Shown: positions 43,701 to 51,838, counted from the first letter of the stretch. The stretch is 53,450 bases of DNA from an uncultured Clostridia bacterium (GCA_944377315.1 CALWEM010000015.1:1-53450); one strand, 5' to 3'. Numbers and translations: made by a program. Notes: generated by a model from the letters alone, not told the origin.

Positions 43701-44343
43701 TGAAGACCACGTTTCCAAATTCAATAATTTCACTCTCAATTCTGAAATGTTCAGCACTCTCATAAAGCCTGAAGAAGAAATGATGGATGAAGGAGATGAT
43801 GAAGAAGACAAATTCAGCGAAGAAATGCAACTTCTTGACGGTCAGCCATTCACTTGCGGTGGTATCATTGTGGAAGCGAAGAAAAACCGCACCAAGTCGG
43901 GAAGAGATATGTGTTATCTCAAAATTGAAGACTTGTCTGGAGTTTTGGAAGTCACACTTTTCCCAGCGATTTATTCCAAATATCGAGATGTTGTTGAAGA
44001 AGATAATATGGTGACCATCAAAGGGAAAATCAATGTGCGTGACGGGAACAATCCGTCACTTGTCGGAGATGCTGTTTTCCTTTGGGAAGATGAAGAAAAA
44101 GTGAAAAAAGAAGACAAGAAAGGCAAAGTATATCTTCGATTTGACACAAAAGATATCGATGTTTATTCCAAAGTCAAAAACTCTCTTTCTTCATATCCAG
44201 GTGACGCACAGGTGATAATCCGATGCACATCAACCGGTTCCGCTTTCAATTTTCAAGGCAAAGTGACAATAAACAACTATCTCATCAACGAACTTTCAGG
44301 AATTATCGGAAATGAAAATATTGTTGTTCAGGAGGCAAAATGA
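40747..44343 (+). CDS. dnaE: DNA polymerase III alpha subunit, DnaE type
   Basis: 1198 residues. The N-terminal PHP domain starts L-H-V-H-T-E-F-S-L-L-D-G and contains A-I-T-D-H-G-N-M-F-G-T. The palm has P-D-F-D-V-D-F at 408-414 with the catalytic Asp pair and G-P-G-R-G-S-G-A-G-S earlier. Later comes Y-R-P-G-P-M-D and H-A-A-A-Y-T-Y-L-S-Y, then the OB-fold (G-G-I-I-V-E-A-K-K-N-R-T-K-S-G). It is the E. coli-like DnaE1-size enzyme. It is embedded in whiA-dnaE-pfk with ATGA overlaps on both sides. Confidence 0.98.
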   Translation: MKDFAHLHVHTEFSLLDGIARIGKLVEMTKERGYSSCAITDHGNMFGTLQFFETCVKEGIKPIIGCEFYICNDLHKKTGKDDIGHIILLAKNNEGLHNLYKLNGIAYVDGFYYKPRIDYETLKKHSEGVICLSACLAGHIPTAILQRRFDDADELALKLKNMFAEGDFYLELQDHGLEEQKVVNSYLYDLAKRINVKLVATNDVHYLNKEDAEMQDVLMCVQMGKYLEDEDRLRFQTNEFYLKTREEMEELFPSEVLDTTIEIANKCNVVIKTKSLGEIAEVDEKYKLASNKNYIPVYKPSTGETAYEFLRRISYEGLHKNYKEVTKELIDRLEMELAVIKEQGFVEYFLIVWDYINWSREHDIPVGPGRGSGAGSLVAYCSGITRVDPIKYNLFFERFINKERVSMPDFDVDFCTDRRGESIEYTRQRYGSDHVALIVTFGRMQAKNAIRDVARVLRTPYPEVDKITKLIPAKLPDGIKKPPVLKYYFGTTGKPENEKFIIPELKEMYDTDPSVKRIADMAIKLEGVPRNTSTHAAGVLISPEPVSNFVPLARNGDDIVTQYDMLELEHLGLLKMDFLGLITLTDIKKACDYVYEDYGVKIDFYSMEYDDPKVFELISSGRTDAVFQLESAGMKKFMKDLKPTCMDDIIAGISLYRPGPMDFIPKFVKNKQDPEHIEYDDPCLENILDVTYGCIVYQEQVMKIFQVMAGYSLGQADNIRRIMGKKQVEKIDKERVKFVNGWEDPEGKKSIPGAIKLGHKKEVAEKIFDEMKEFAKYAFNKSHAAAYTYLSYQTAYLKCYYEVEFLTAVLNNRITKADSLTKYVNFAKSEGIAVLPPDVNKSGTYFKVENKGIRFGLGGLKHVGTTIIEQMEKEREENGDFKSMEDFIDRMSDYPINKKMVECLILSGAFDSFGKTRSSCMAVYEKLMQRAHKEKKNRQLGQISFFATNDIVDTVEYPDIKEFSKKTILKYEREIIGVYMSGHPLEDHVSKFNNFTLNSEMFSTLIKPEEEMMDEGDDEEDKFSEEMQLLDGQPFTCGGIIVEAKKNRTKSGRDMCYLKIEDLSGVLEVTLFPAIYSKYRDVVEEDNMVTIKGKINVRDGNNPSLVGDAVFLWEDEEKVKKEDKKGKVYLRFDTKDIDVYSKVKNSLSSYPGDAQVIIRCTSTGSAFNFQGKVTINNYLINELSGIIGNENIVVQEAK

Positions 44344-45209
44344 AAATTTTAGTTTTGTGTAGCGGTGGCGATGCACCGGGAATGAATCGATTTTTGTATA
44401 CCTTTTCAAGGAAAAACAAAAATCAAATATATTATGCCAAAGCGGGCTTTAAAGGACTTGTTGAGAACGAAATTTTTGCTCTTGACAAAAAGGCTGTTGA
44501 GAAATCTAAAAATGAAGCTGGCTGTGTGATTTTCTCGTCAAGATATCCACAATTTAAGGAAGAAAAATATTTCAAAAAAGCAGTCAAAAATATCCAAGAC
44601 TTTGATTTGGTTGTCATTATGGGCGGAAATGGCTCGGAAAAGGGTGCAAAAGAACTTTTTGAAAATGGAATCAACACCATTTTTGTGCCGGCAACAATTG
44701 ATAATGATGTCATCAATTCCTCATATTCCATCGGCTTCGACACTGCTGTCAGTCAATGTGTATACACTGTTCAAAACACAATGCCAAGCATTCGTGCCTT
44801 CAGACAAGCTCTTCTTCTTGAAGTTATGGGGAATGAAACAGCTTTCATTGCTGAACGAGTGGCAAAAGAAGTTCAAGCAGATTATTTAATCAAAGAAAAA
44901 GATGACATTGCTTTCACAAAGATTTCAAAAATTGTCAAAGAAAATTATCGAAACGACAAAGGCGCTTTGATTATTGTGAAAGAAAAAGTGAAAAATGTTT
45001 TTCAAATTGAGAAGGAATTGAGAGAAAAAGGAATTGATGCTCGTTCTCAAATTGTTGGAAGATTGCAACGCGGTGGAAAACCAACCAAATTTGAAATTGA
45101 AATGGCAGACAAGTTTGCAAAATCTGTTCTTCTTTTGCTTAAAGAAAAAATTGCCGGCAAAAGAATTTTGGTTGACGAAAGCAATAATTTTTGTGTGAAA
45201 GATTTATAA
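44340..45209 (+). CDS. 6-phosphofructokinase-like protein, divergent
   Basis: 289 residues, shorter than the ~320 of ATP-dependent PfkA. Conserved parts: G-G-D-A-P-G-M-N (9-16), S-S-R (66-68), T-I-D-N-D (119-123, catalytic Asp) and Q-R-G-G. Changed parts: G-G-N-G-S at 95-99 where the family has G-G-D-G-S (the Mg-binding Asp), E-V-M-G-N where the family has E-V-M-G-R (phosphate-binding Arg), and P-A-T-I-D-N-D for P-G-T-I-D-N-D. It may be an altered or weakly active enzyme. ATGA overlap with dnaE and AGGAGG upstream. The dnaE-pfk order is typical of clostridia. Confidence 0.85.
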   Translation: MKILVLCSGGDAPGMNRFLYTFSRKNKNQIYYAKAGFKGLVENEIFALDKKAVEKSKNEAGCVIFSSRYPQFKEEKYFKKAVKNIQDFDLVVIMGGNGSEKGAKELFENGINTIFVPATIDNDVINSSYSIGFDTAVSQCVYTVQNTMPSIRAFRQALLLEVMGNETAFIAERVAKEVQADYLIKEKDDIAFTKISKIVKENYRNDKGALIIVKEKVKNVFQIEKELREKGIDARSQIVGRLQRGGKPTKFEIEMADKFAKSVLLLLKEKIAGKRILVDESNNFCVKDL

Positions 45210-45242
45210 ATATAAAAACAAAAAATAATTTAATTTTATTAA

Positions 45243-45292
45243 AAAACAGCAATTTTTTCGCTGTTTTTTTGATTTTTTCGCTGTTTTTTTGA
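45243..45292 (+). terminator. Terminator with duplicated right half
   Basis: AAAACAGC (45243-45250) with GCTGTTTT (45260-45267), then the segment TTTTTTCGCTGTTTTTTTGA is repeated immediately (about 45253-45272 and 45273-45292). Either right arm could close the stem. Confidence 0.75.
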
Positions 45293-45323
45293 ATTTTTAA
45301 TATTATTTTATTTATATTTTAAT

Positions 45324-46034
45324 TTATGACAAAATAATATTGCAATAGGCAAGTTTAATTTGAGAAGACAAATTTTCTTTTGTTTCAGTCAAAAATTTAA
45401 GTTCGTTTTCGATGTTTTCAAAGATCTCTCTTATTTTTGAAATAGTCACATTATTTTGTTCAAAAAACAGGGTTTCAAAATTATTTTTTGTGGTGAGAAA
45501 AGTGGAATAAATTTCATTGATTTTTAATCGGCAAGTGAGTTCGTCACAAACATTTGTGTCAAGCGAAATGGAAACATCATATAAATCTTTATAGGTTTTT
45601 CCACGAATTTGCAGGCAATTTTTGATGATTTCTTGTTCTTTGTTTGAAAAATTTCCTTCAAAAGTCAGATTTTCCGTGCTGTAATTTAAAATTTCAATGC
45701 TGTATCCGTTGTTTTCAAGGTTGCTTTTGACAAGTTCGGCATCGTTTATGTTGTCATATATGCTGGCAATGATATAAAATTTTCCATTTTCTTCATATAT
45801 ATAGCCAGCACAGTTTTTGTTTTGAAAACTTTTTTGCACTTTCTCACAATTTTCTTTTGAGTCGTCTTGAAAAATTGAGAGAAGAAAGTAGGAAGTTTGA
45901 GGTGTTTCCACCTTTGTGGTCGCTTGAAAAAGGTTGGCTGAAACGATATAGGTGGAGATGAGATAACCCACCGAAACACAAAGAGAAAACAAAATAAGTG
46001 TGAAAAATGTGTAAAAATACGGAAATTTTTTCAT
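45324..46034 (-). CDS. Single-pass membrane protein with SPOR-like domain
   Basis: 236 residues. Short basic N-terminus, one hydrophobic helix at about 9-32, then an extracytoplasmic part. Residues 48-115 (S-Y-F-L-L-S-I-F-Q-D ... G-Y-I-Y-E-E-N-G-K-F-Y-I-I-A-S-I-Y-D ... A-E-L-V-K-S-N-L) have the beta-alpha-beta pattern of a SPOR peptidoglycan-binding domain. The rest is helical. No Shine-Dalgarno is seen; TATATT five bases before the ATG suggests a near-leaderless mRNA. Divergent from the patatin gene. Confidence 0.7.
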   Translation of the reverse strand: MKKFPYFYTFFTLILFSLCVSVGYLISTYIVSANLFQATTKVETPQTSYFLLSIFQDDSKENCEKVQKSFQNKNCAGYIYEENGKFYIIASIYDNINDAELVKSNLENNGYSIEILNYSTENLTFEGNFSNKEQEIIKNCLQIRGKTYKDLYDVSISLDTNVCDELTCRLKINEIYSTFLTTKNNFETLFFEQNNVTISKIREIFENIENELKFLTETKENLSSQIKLAYCNIILS

Positions 46035-46116
46035 ATTTTAATATATTTTTAGAAATTTTGGTTTAGAATAAAACTTTTTAACTTATTGATTTTTGTTTTT
46101 ATTTTTTTTGCAAGTT

Positions 46117-46125
46117 TGATATAAT
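46117..46125 (+). promoter_or_regulatory. Extended -10 promoter of the patatin gene, leaderless
   Basis: TGA plus TATAAT (46117-46125), then six bases to the ATG at 46132. The -35 region is poor. No Shine-Dalgarno sequence. Confidence 0.5.
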
Positions 46126-46131
46126 ATGAAT

Positions 46132-46977
46132 ATGAGTATATTTGGTTTTTTAAGAAGAAAAAATAAAATCGGAGTGGCTTTTGGTGGTGGCGGTGCCAAG
46201 GGTATCACTCATATTGGTGTCATCAAAGCCTTTCAAGAATTTGGATTAAAATTTGATTATGTTGCAGGCACGAGCGTGGGCAGTATTATGGGTGCGGCAT
46301 ATGCAAACGATATGAAATATGAGGACATTTTGAAGATTGCCAAAGAGTTGAAGACAAGCGATATTCGCACCAGCAAACTTTTTTTCATTCCTTCCAAAAC
46401 TGATGGAATTGTGGAGATGATGAAAAACACTTTTGGCGATATTAACATTGAAAATTTGAAAAAGCCATTTTCTGCCGTGGCAGTTGACATCAAAAGCACG
46501 AAAGAAATTTGCATTTCAAAAGGAAATTTGGCGACCGCAGTTGCAGGCAGTTGTTGTGTGCCGGGCGTTTTCCAACCAGTCACATTTGGCGACTATCTTC
46601 TTTGTGACGGCGGTCTTCAAAACAACATACCAGCAAATATTCCACGCTTTTTTGGTTGCGATTATGTCATTGCGGTTGACTGCAACAGCACTCGCACATA
46701 TGGCACTGAAAGCACAAAAACTCTTGATGTGCTTGCTTGTTCCATACGAATTTTGATGAAAAGTAACGCCATCAAGGGGTATATGAATGCCGATTTAACC
46801 ATTGCCAGCGACACCAAAAAATTCAAATCCACAGAGCTTCAAAATATTGATGAGATGGTGGATATTGGTTATCGCAATGCTGTGGATATGATGCCGGAGA
46901 TAATGAAAGTTTTTGCTGGAAAATATCCAAAGAAAAAGAATAAGGATATGGGAAAGGACGATATTTTGTTTGTTTAG
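46132..46977 (+). CDS. Patatin-like phospholipase
   Basis: 281 residues from the ATG at 46132; the ATG at 46126 lies within or right after the -10 box and is unlikely to be in the mRNA. Oxyanion-hole G-G-G-G-A-K-G-I, the nucleophile motif G-T-S-V-G-S and catalytic D-G-G (from C-D-G-G-L-Q-N-N-I) are all present, so it should be an active acyl hydrolase of the RssA/YlbK kind. No signal peptide; probably cytoplasmic at the membrane face. Two bases separate it from the next gene. Confidence 0.9.
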   Translation: MSIFGFLRRKNKIGVAFGGGGAKGITHIGVIKAFQEFGLKFDYVAGTSVGSIMGAAYANDMKYEDILKIAKELKTSDIRTSKLFFIPSKTDGIVEMMKNTFGDINIENLKKPFSAVAVDIKSTKEICISKGNLATAVAGSCCVPGVFQPVTFGDYLLCDGGLQNNIPANIPRFFGCDYVIAVDCNSTRTYGTESTKTLDVLACSIRILMKSNAIKGYMNADLTIASDTKKFKSTELQNIDEMVDIGYRNAVDMMPEIMKVFAGKYPKKKNKDMGKDDILFV

Positions 46978-46979
46978 AT

Positions 46980-48071
46980 ATGGAAAAACTCAAAAGATAT
47001 TTTATTAAGATAAAAAATTTCAAAATCACAAGGAGAATAATAATTGAGATTCTTCTTGCTTTGTCTTTGACCATCATCTCTTCTCTTTTATATTTCAATC
47101 AGGTCGCAATTTCTTTCTATCTCCACGGTTTTCAGAGCCTTAAAAGCGGTGTGCAACTTTATAGTATATATGTTGGACAAGGCGACAGTTCTTTCATAAT
47201 ACTGCCGAATAAAATATCAATTTTGGTGGATACTGGTCTTGAAGATTATGCCGAAAAATTTTGTAATGAACTTGGATTTTTGATGAAAAGCAATGGTATT
47301 CAACAAATTGATTATCTTTTTCTGACGCATCCAGATTCTGACCATATTGGTGGAGCATTGGAAGTTTTTGAAAATTTTGAGGTCGAAAATATTTATCGTC
47401 CAATCATAAACATTCCTTCAGAAGCGAAGGAAAATGGGTATAAAGTGAGCGAAGATGGCTTGTATGTCAAAGTCATTGAAGAAGCGGAAAAAGAAGGAAA
47501 GGTAAGTTACATTTTGCCACAAGAAATTGAAGTTGGCGAAAGTGTGATAAAAATTTATTCACCGCTTTCTTCTTATTATTCTGAAGATAATAACTATTCG
47601 CCGGTTATGACCGTTTCGGGCGAAAATTTTTCCTTTATGTTTACTGGCGATTTGGAAACGGTTGGTGAGAATGAGTTTTTGGATCAATATAAAGATGAAA
47701 AATTTGATGTTGATGTTTTGAAAGTGGCTCATCACGGTTCAAAGAATTCGACAAGTGAAGAATTTTTGGAATTGATAAAGCCGGAAATTGCTTTGATTAG
47801 TGCCGGTGTTGACAATGTGTATAATTTCCCTAACGAGCAACTTTCTTCTCGACTTCAAGAAAGCGGTGTCAAAAAGATTTATTCCACGAGTGAACTTGGC
47901 ACGATTGGCATATCTCAAAAAGGTGAAACTTTCATTATGGCAAGTGGTTTTATTTTTCAAGAAAAATCGCTTTTCATTGTCATATATTTCGTCCTTCTCT
48001 TTTCCATTTTTTCTGTGCGAGAAAGTCGCGACTTGAAAAAGAAAAAATTTTATTCCAAACAATATGTGTGA
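46980..48071 (+). CDS. Membrane-anchored ComEC/Rec2-type metallo-hydrolase
   Basis: 363 residues. N-terminal transmembrane helix (about 21-45), a metallo-beta-lactamase domain with Y-V-G-Q-G-D-S, the metal motif T-H-P-D-S-D-H-I-G-G, F-T-G-D-L and A-H-H-G-S-K-N-S, and a second helix near the C-terminus (about 326-346) ending in a basic tail. This is the DNA-uptake-associated hydrolase domain of ComEC without its channel. In many Firmicutes such stand-alone proteins exist; substrate unknown. It is probably translated by coupling with the patatin gene. Confidence 0.88.
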   Translation: MEKLKRYFIKIKNFKITRRIIIEILLALSLTIISSLLYFNQVAISFYLHGFQSLKSGVQLYSIYVGQGDSSFIILPNKISILVDTGLEDYAEKFCNELGFLMKSNGIQQIDYLFLTHPDSDHIGGALEVFENFEVENIYRPIINIPSEAKENGYKVSEDGLYVKVIEEAEKEGKVSYILPQEIEVGESVIKIYSPLSSYYSEDNNYSPVMTVSGENFSFMFTGDLETVGENEFLDQYKDEKFDVDVLKVAHHGSKNSTSEEFLELIKPEIALISAGVDNVYNFPNEQLSSRLQESGVKKIYSTSELGTIGISQKGETFIMASGFIFQEKSLFIVIYFVLLFSIFSVRESRDLKKKKFYSKQYV

Positions 48072-48087
48072 AATATGGTAAATTTGT

Positions 48088-48115
48088 TTGTTAAAAATTA
48101 AGTTTGTGGTAAAAT
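48088..48115 (+). promoter_or_regulatory. Promoter, leaderless start for the 157-residue gene
   Basis: TTGTTA (48088-48093), 16 bases, TAAAAT (48110-48115) with extended -10 TGG, then six bases to the ATG at 48122. Confidence 0.55.
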
Positions 48116-48121
48116 AATTCT

Positions 48122-48595
48122 ATGAACAAAAAACTTCCAAACAAAATTGTGATTGTTTCATTATGCGAAAAGTTCTCAAATGAAATCGCGAAAATGATTT
48201 CACAAGAGTTAGGTATGCTTTTTTGTAATGCTCGCGAACTGATTGAATATGAACTGATTGACAGAAAAATGGTGGAAGAACTTGCAAGTGTTAAATATGT
48301 TGACAAGTTGGAGAAAAAAGTTTTGAAAAACTTGTCCACTTATGAAAATGTTTGCATATCATTGTCTTATCAGCACTTTGCAGAAAGCGAGAATTTTTTG
48401 AGAGAAAGAAGCGTGATTGTTTTTTTGGATTTGCCAAAAAAATATGTCAAAGAAAACGAAATGGTGAGTTTTCTTGATTTTAAATTAAGACACACATTTC
48501 TTGAAGAGAATTCAACAATACAAATTCCAATCAAAAAATTGGACACAGAATTTGTGAAAGAAAAAGTTTTGAAAAATCTTGGGGGTATTTTATGA
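48122..48595 (+). CDS. Kinase-like protein lacking a P-loop
   Basis: 157 residues. It starts with a beta strand (K-I-V-I-V-S-L) where shikimate or cytidylate kinases have the nucleotide-binding P-loop, but the loop here reads C-E-K-F-S-N-E-I-A, without G-x4-G-K-S/T. The following I-S-Q-E-L-G-M-L-F-C-N-A-R-E-L-I and the late strand S-V-I-V-F-L-D-L-P-K-K-Y fit the fold of shikimate kinases. Probably a non-catalytic or altered relative; the assignment is tentative. It overlaps transketolase by four bases. Confidence 0.6.
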   Translation: MNKKLPNKIVIVSLCEKFSNEIAKMISQELGMLFCNARELIEYELIDRKMVEELASVKYVDKLEKKVLKNLSTYENVCISLSYQHFAESENFLRERSVIVFLDLPKKYVKENEMVSFLDFKLRHTFLEENSTIQIPIKKLDTEFVKEKVLKNLGGIL

Positions 48596-50559
48596 ACATA
48601 ACACAAAAGGCATTAAACTATGTCAAGGCGATATCAGCAGAAACCATCTCAAACGCAAAATCGGGACATTTGGGAATCACTTTGGGTGCTTCTTCCATTT
48701 TGTTTGCATTGTTTAAAGACCACTATAAATTTGACGCGTCCGACACCGACTTTTTGAACCGTGACAGATTTGTGATGTCAGCAGGTCACGGCAGTGCACT
48801 TTATTACACACTTTTGTCGATGTTCGGTTTTGATGTCAGTTTGCAGGACCTTAAGAATTTTCGTTCATATAAATCAAAAACTCCGGGACATCCAGAATAT
48901 CGTGTGACGGACGGTGTGGAAATCACAACAGGAGCACTCGGTCAAGGTGTGGCAAACGCTGTTGGAATGGCAATTGCTGAAAGCGTGATGGAAGAGCGTT
49001 TCAACACAGTTGGGTTTGATATTATCAATCACCACACATATTGTCTTTTGGGTGACGGATGCCTTATGGAAGGTGTGGCACAGGAAGCAATCAGTTTGGC
49101 GGGCAACTTAAATCTCAACAAACTTATCTTTTTGTATGACAGCAACAATGTGACCATTGATGGACCTTTGGATTTGGCAAACAAGGAAAATGTCGGCAAG
49201 AAATTTCACGCAATGGGCTGGAGCGTTATTTATGTGGCAAATGGCAATTCATATCGTGCTTGCACTTCAGCAATTGCACGTGCCAAAAAGAACAAAAAAC
49301 CAACTTTGATTATTTTCAACACCACGATTGGAATTGGCACAGAAAAAGAAGGGACTTCTTCTGTGCACGGCACATATCTCAACCAGTCAGAACTTGAAGC
49401 TTTCAAGGAAAAATTGGGTGTTAAGGAAAGTTTCTTCATTCCAAGCGATGTTCGACAACTTTGTATGGCAAGCACGAGAAGGGGAAAACTTGAACACGAA
49501 AAATGGAATCAGCTTCTTGCGATGTATAGTAGCACACATCCTGAACTCTATAAATCATTTTTGTCCTTTTTTGACCGAAAGAAAATTAATTTTGAAAGAA
49601 TAATGAAAAATATCGCAAAATATGACGGTCAAAGCACAAGAAAAATCAATCATTATGCTTTGAGCGAACTTGCTTATCAATGTCCACAACTTATTGGTGG
49701 CACGGCAGACCTTGCTCCTTCCACACTTTGCTATATTGAAAATGCTGGGAATTTTTCCAAAGGTAATAGGCGTGGCAAAAACATTCACTTTGGTGTTCGC
49801 GAACACGCAATGGCTGGAATTATGAATGGAATTGCTGTGTATGAAGATTTCATCACTTTTGATTCCACATTTTTGACTTTCTCAAACTATATGATGCCAG
49901 CACTTCGCTTGCGTGCTCAAATGAAATTGCCGGTTATGAGTTTCTTCACTCACGACAGCATTGCAGTTGGGCAAGATGGACCGACACACCAACCAATTGA
50001 ACAACTTTCTCAACTTCGAAGTTTAATTGGTAATACCGTTTTTCGTCCTTGTGATTTTAAGGAACTTGTGGCGGGCTATATGTATTGTCTTAAAAACTAT
50101 AAGCCGGTTTCGTTCAGTTTGACACGCCAAGATATTCCACATATTGATAACACATCTTTCGACCTTGCTTTGTGTGGTGGGTATATAATATATGATTGCG
50201 GTCAAAAGGCAGATGTCACACTTGTGGCAAGCGGAAGCGAAGTCCCACTTGCAATTGCCACGGCGAAAGAATTAGGCAAGAAACACAAAGTCAATGTGGT
50301 TTCAATGCCATCGCTTGAAATTTTTGAAGAACAAACCACAAGTTTCAAATCTAAAGTCTTGCCAAAGGATATGTTGACAATATATGTTGAAATGAGTAAC
50401 GATGCCAAACCGCTTAAAATTCTGCCAAAAAACAGTTATCTATATGAAGTTGAAAATTATCAATACAGCGGAAATGGTGAAGTTGTGGTGGAAAAAGCAG
50501 GTTTTAATGTCAAGGCACTTGCAAAATTTGTGGAAAACAAGTTGAAGCAACAAATATAG
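48592..50559 (+). CDS. tkt: Transketolase
   Basis: 655 residues, full length. Thiamine-diphosphate site G-D-G-C-L-M-E-G-V-A-Q-E-A ... Y-D-S-N-N, N-terminal S-G-H-L-G, P-G-H-P-E, and the second domain with G-G-T-A-D-L-A-P-S, F-G-V-R-E-H-A-M and H-D-S-I-A-V-G-Q-D-G-P-T-H-Q-P. It links the pentose phosphate pathway and glycolysis. GGGGG precedes the ATG and the coding regions overlap, so it shares a transcript with the kinase-like gene. Confidence 0.97.
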   Translation: MNITQKALNYVKAISAETISNAKSGHLGITLGASSILFALFKDHYKFDASDTDFLNRDRFVMSAGHGSALYYTLLSMFGFDVSLQDLKNFRSYKSKTPGHPEYRVTDGVEITTGALGQGVANAVGMAIAESVMEERFNTVGFDIINHHTYCLLGDGCLMEGVAQEAISLAGNLNLNKLIFLYDSNNVTIDGPLDLANKENVGKKFHAMGWSVIYVANGNSYRACTSAIARAKKNKKPTLIIFNTTIGIGTEKEGTSSVHGTYLNQSELEAFKEKLGVKESFFIPSDVRQLCMASTRRGKLEHEKWNQLLAMYSSTHPELYKSFLSFFDRKKINFERIMKNIAKYDGQSTRKINHYALSELAYQCPQLIGGTADLAPSTLCYIENAGNFSKGNRRGKNIHFGVREHAMAGIMNGIAVYEDFITFDSTFLTFSNYMMPALRLRAQMKLPVMSFFTHDSIAVGQDGPTHQPIEQLSQLRSLIGNTVFRPCDFKELVAGYMYCLKNYKPVSFSLTRQDIPHIDNTSFDLALCGGYIIYDCGQKADVTLVASGSEVPLAIATAKELGKKHKVNVVSMPSLEIFEEQTTSFKSKVLPKDMLTIYVEMSNDAKPLKILPKNSYLYEVENYQYSGNGEVVVEKAGFNVKALAKFVENKLKQQI

Positions 50560-50648
50560 TGAAAAAACATCATTTTGTGACAAATTTTTACTAATTTTCA
50601 TATAACCTTTCAAATTATACTATTATAGTTGGTTTGAGAGGTTTTTTT

Positions 50649-51575
50649 ATGATGAAAAAAAGTATTGTTTTGAGTGACATCAATTCTTCTTCAAATATCA
50701 AAGCGGTGTTGACTTTGGAAAGAAAAAATGATGATGTTGAAGGAATGATAAGGTTCTACAATCTGCCATATGAATTTGAAGGGCTTTTGACGCTCGGATT
50801 CTATGTCGACAAGGAAGTGATAAAAAGTGGACTAACCAAAAAATCAAATTCGCTATACACATTTTTCTTGGAAAAGGATTTTCTCAACAAAAATTTCTCG
50901 TGTGCTGTGATTGTTTTCAAAGATGCCGAAGCAAAACCGCTTTTGTATGGTTCAAGTGAAGGGCGACAGGAAGATATCTATGCCAACATAATAAGCGAAT
51001 TGTCGCAAGATTCCACAATTGCCAATGTCAAAAATGTTTTGGATCGATATGGAGTCGACTTTGATGCCGAAGAGAAAAAAGAGATTGAAAATGCCATTGA
51101 TGAATGTATGGAAACAAACAAATGCTCCGAGTGTTTGTATAAAAAAGCCTTCTATAATGCTCAAAAAGTGGAAGCGAGTGCTGAAAAAGTGGGGGAAGAA
51201 AAGGAAAAAAGTGAAGTTAATATTGATGAAGAAAAGGAAAATTTTTTCTTTCGTTTGAAACCACAAATTGACAAACTTTTTGAAAATAATCCAATTGAAA
51301 AGAATTTGGAAGAGATGATTCCAGCATCAAAATGGGTGAAAGTGGAGTATGAAGACGATGGCGATTTCTATGTTTTTGGACTTCTCTATGAAGGCGAAAA
51401 GATAAAATATGTTTGCTATGGCGTTCCAGCAATATATGAAGACGAACCGCCACAAGAGTTGACCGGTTATCCGATTTTTCTTCCACTTGACAAAAACAAT
51501 TTGAAAGGTTTTGGCTATTGGTTGACTTATCAGGATGCGGAAACAGGTGAGCCTGTGAAGGCAATTATTGAATAA
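50649..51575 (+). CDS. Unknown protein with a C-terminal conserved-looking domain
   Basis: 308 residues from the ATG at 50649 (GAGAGG seven bases upstream; a TTG at 50634 would precede that site). The N-terminal ~95 residues are beta-rich. The middle is acidic and helical with C-S-E-C. The C-terminal ~100 residues (W-V-K-V-E-Y-E-D-D-G-D-F-Y-V-F-G-L-L-Y-E-G ... G-Y-W-L-T-Y-Q-D-A-E-T-G-E) look like a compact beta domain. Soluble and cytoplasmic. Family not recognised. A -10 box TATACT at 50616 may serve it. A 30-codon gene follows. Confidence 0.75.
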   Translation: MMKKSIVLSDINSSSNIKAVLTLERKNDDVEGMIRFYNLPYEFEGLLTLGFYVDKEVIKSGLTKKSNSLYTFFLEKDFLNKNFSCAVIVFKDAEAKPLLYGSSEGRQEDIYANIISELSQDSTIANVKNVLDRYGVDFDAEEKKEIENAIDECMETNKCSECLYKKAFYNAQKVEASAEKVGEEKEKSEVNIDEEKENFFFRLKPQIDKLFENNPIEKNLEEMIPASKWVKVEYEDDGDFYVFGLLYEGEKIKYVCYGVPAIYEDEPPQELTGYPIFLPLDKNNLKGFGYWLTYQDAETGEPVKAIIE

Positions 51576-51587
51576 AAGGAGAGAAAT

Positions 51588-51680
51588 ATGAAAAAGTTTC
51601 GTGTGAAGAGAGATGAAGAAGAAAAAAAGTTTCAATATATTTTAAGATTGCTTAAATTGGAAAAAAATAAAACACGATAA
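51588..51680 (+). CDS. Small basic peptide, possible gene
   Basis: 30 residues: M-K-K-F-R-V-K-R-D-E-E-E-K-K-F-Q-Y-I-L-R-L-L-K-L-E-K-N-K-T-R. A good AAAGGAGAG lies seven bases before the ATG, 13 bases after the upstream stop, so it may be translated as part of that operon. It is predicted to be a single charged helix. The stop codon falls in the following hairpin. Confidence 0.5.
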   Translation: MKKFRVKRDEEEKKFQYILRLLKLEKNKTR

Positions 51681-51694
51681 AAATCGTGCTTTTC
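51673..51694. terminator. Short hairpin between convergent genes
   Basis: CACGAT (51673-51678) with ATCGTG (51683-51688), then CTTTTC. It lies between the 30-codon plus-strand gene and the 47-codon minus-strand gene. Confidence 0.5.
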
Positions 51695-51838
51695 TCACTT
51701 ATTTTGAGTGTCATTTTGAGTGTTTGTTGCTTCCAAACTGTGAATACGGTTTTCAAGTTCAGGAATGGTTTTGCGAGTTAAATGCCAAACCATTTTTTTC
51801 AAATCTTCGACTTCCGTTTCGATACTATAAAAATTCAT
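51695..51838 (-). CDS. Small coiled-coil protein
   Basis: 47 residues: M-N-F-Y-S-I-E-T-E-V-E-D-L-K-K-M-V-W-H-L-T-R-K-T-I-P-E-L-E-N-R-I-H-S-L-E-A and a polar Asn/Gln/Thr tail. Heptad-like spacing of Val, Leu, Ile and Leu suggests a coiled coil. The ribosome binding site AAGGAGAAAAAT before the ATG is excellent, so I count it as a real gene. It lies downstream of the 212-residue gene on the same strand. No family recognised. Confidence 0.65.
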   Translation of the reverse strand: MNFYSIETEVEDLKKMVWHLTRKTIPELENRIHSLEATNTQNDTQNK

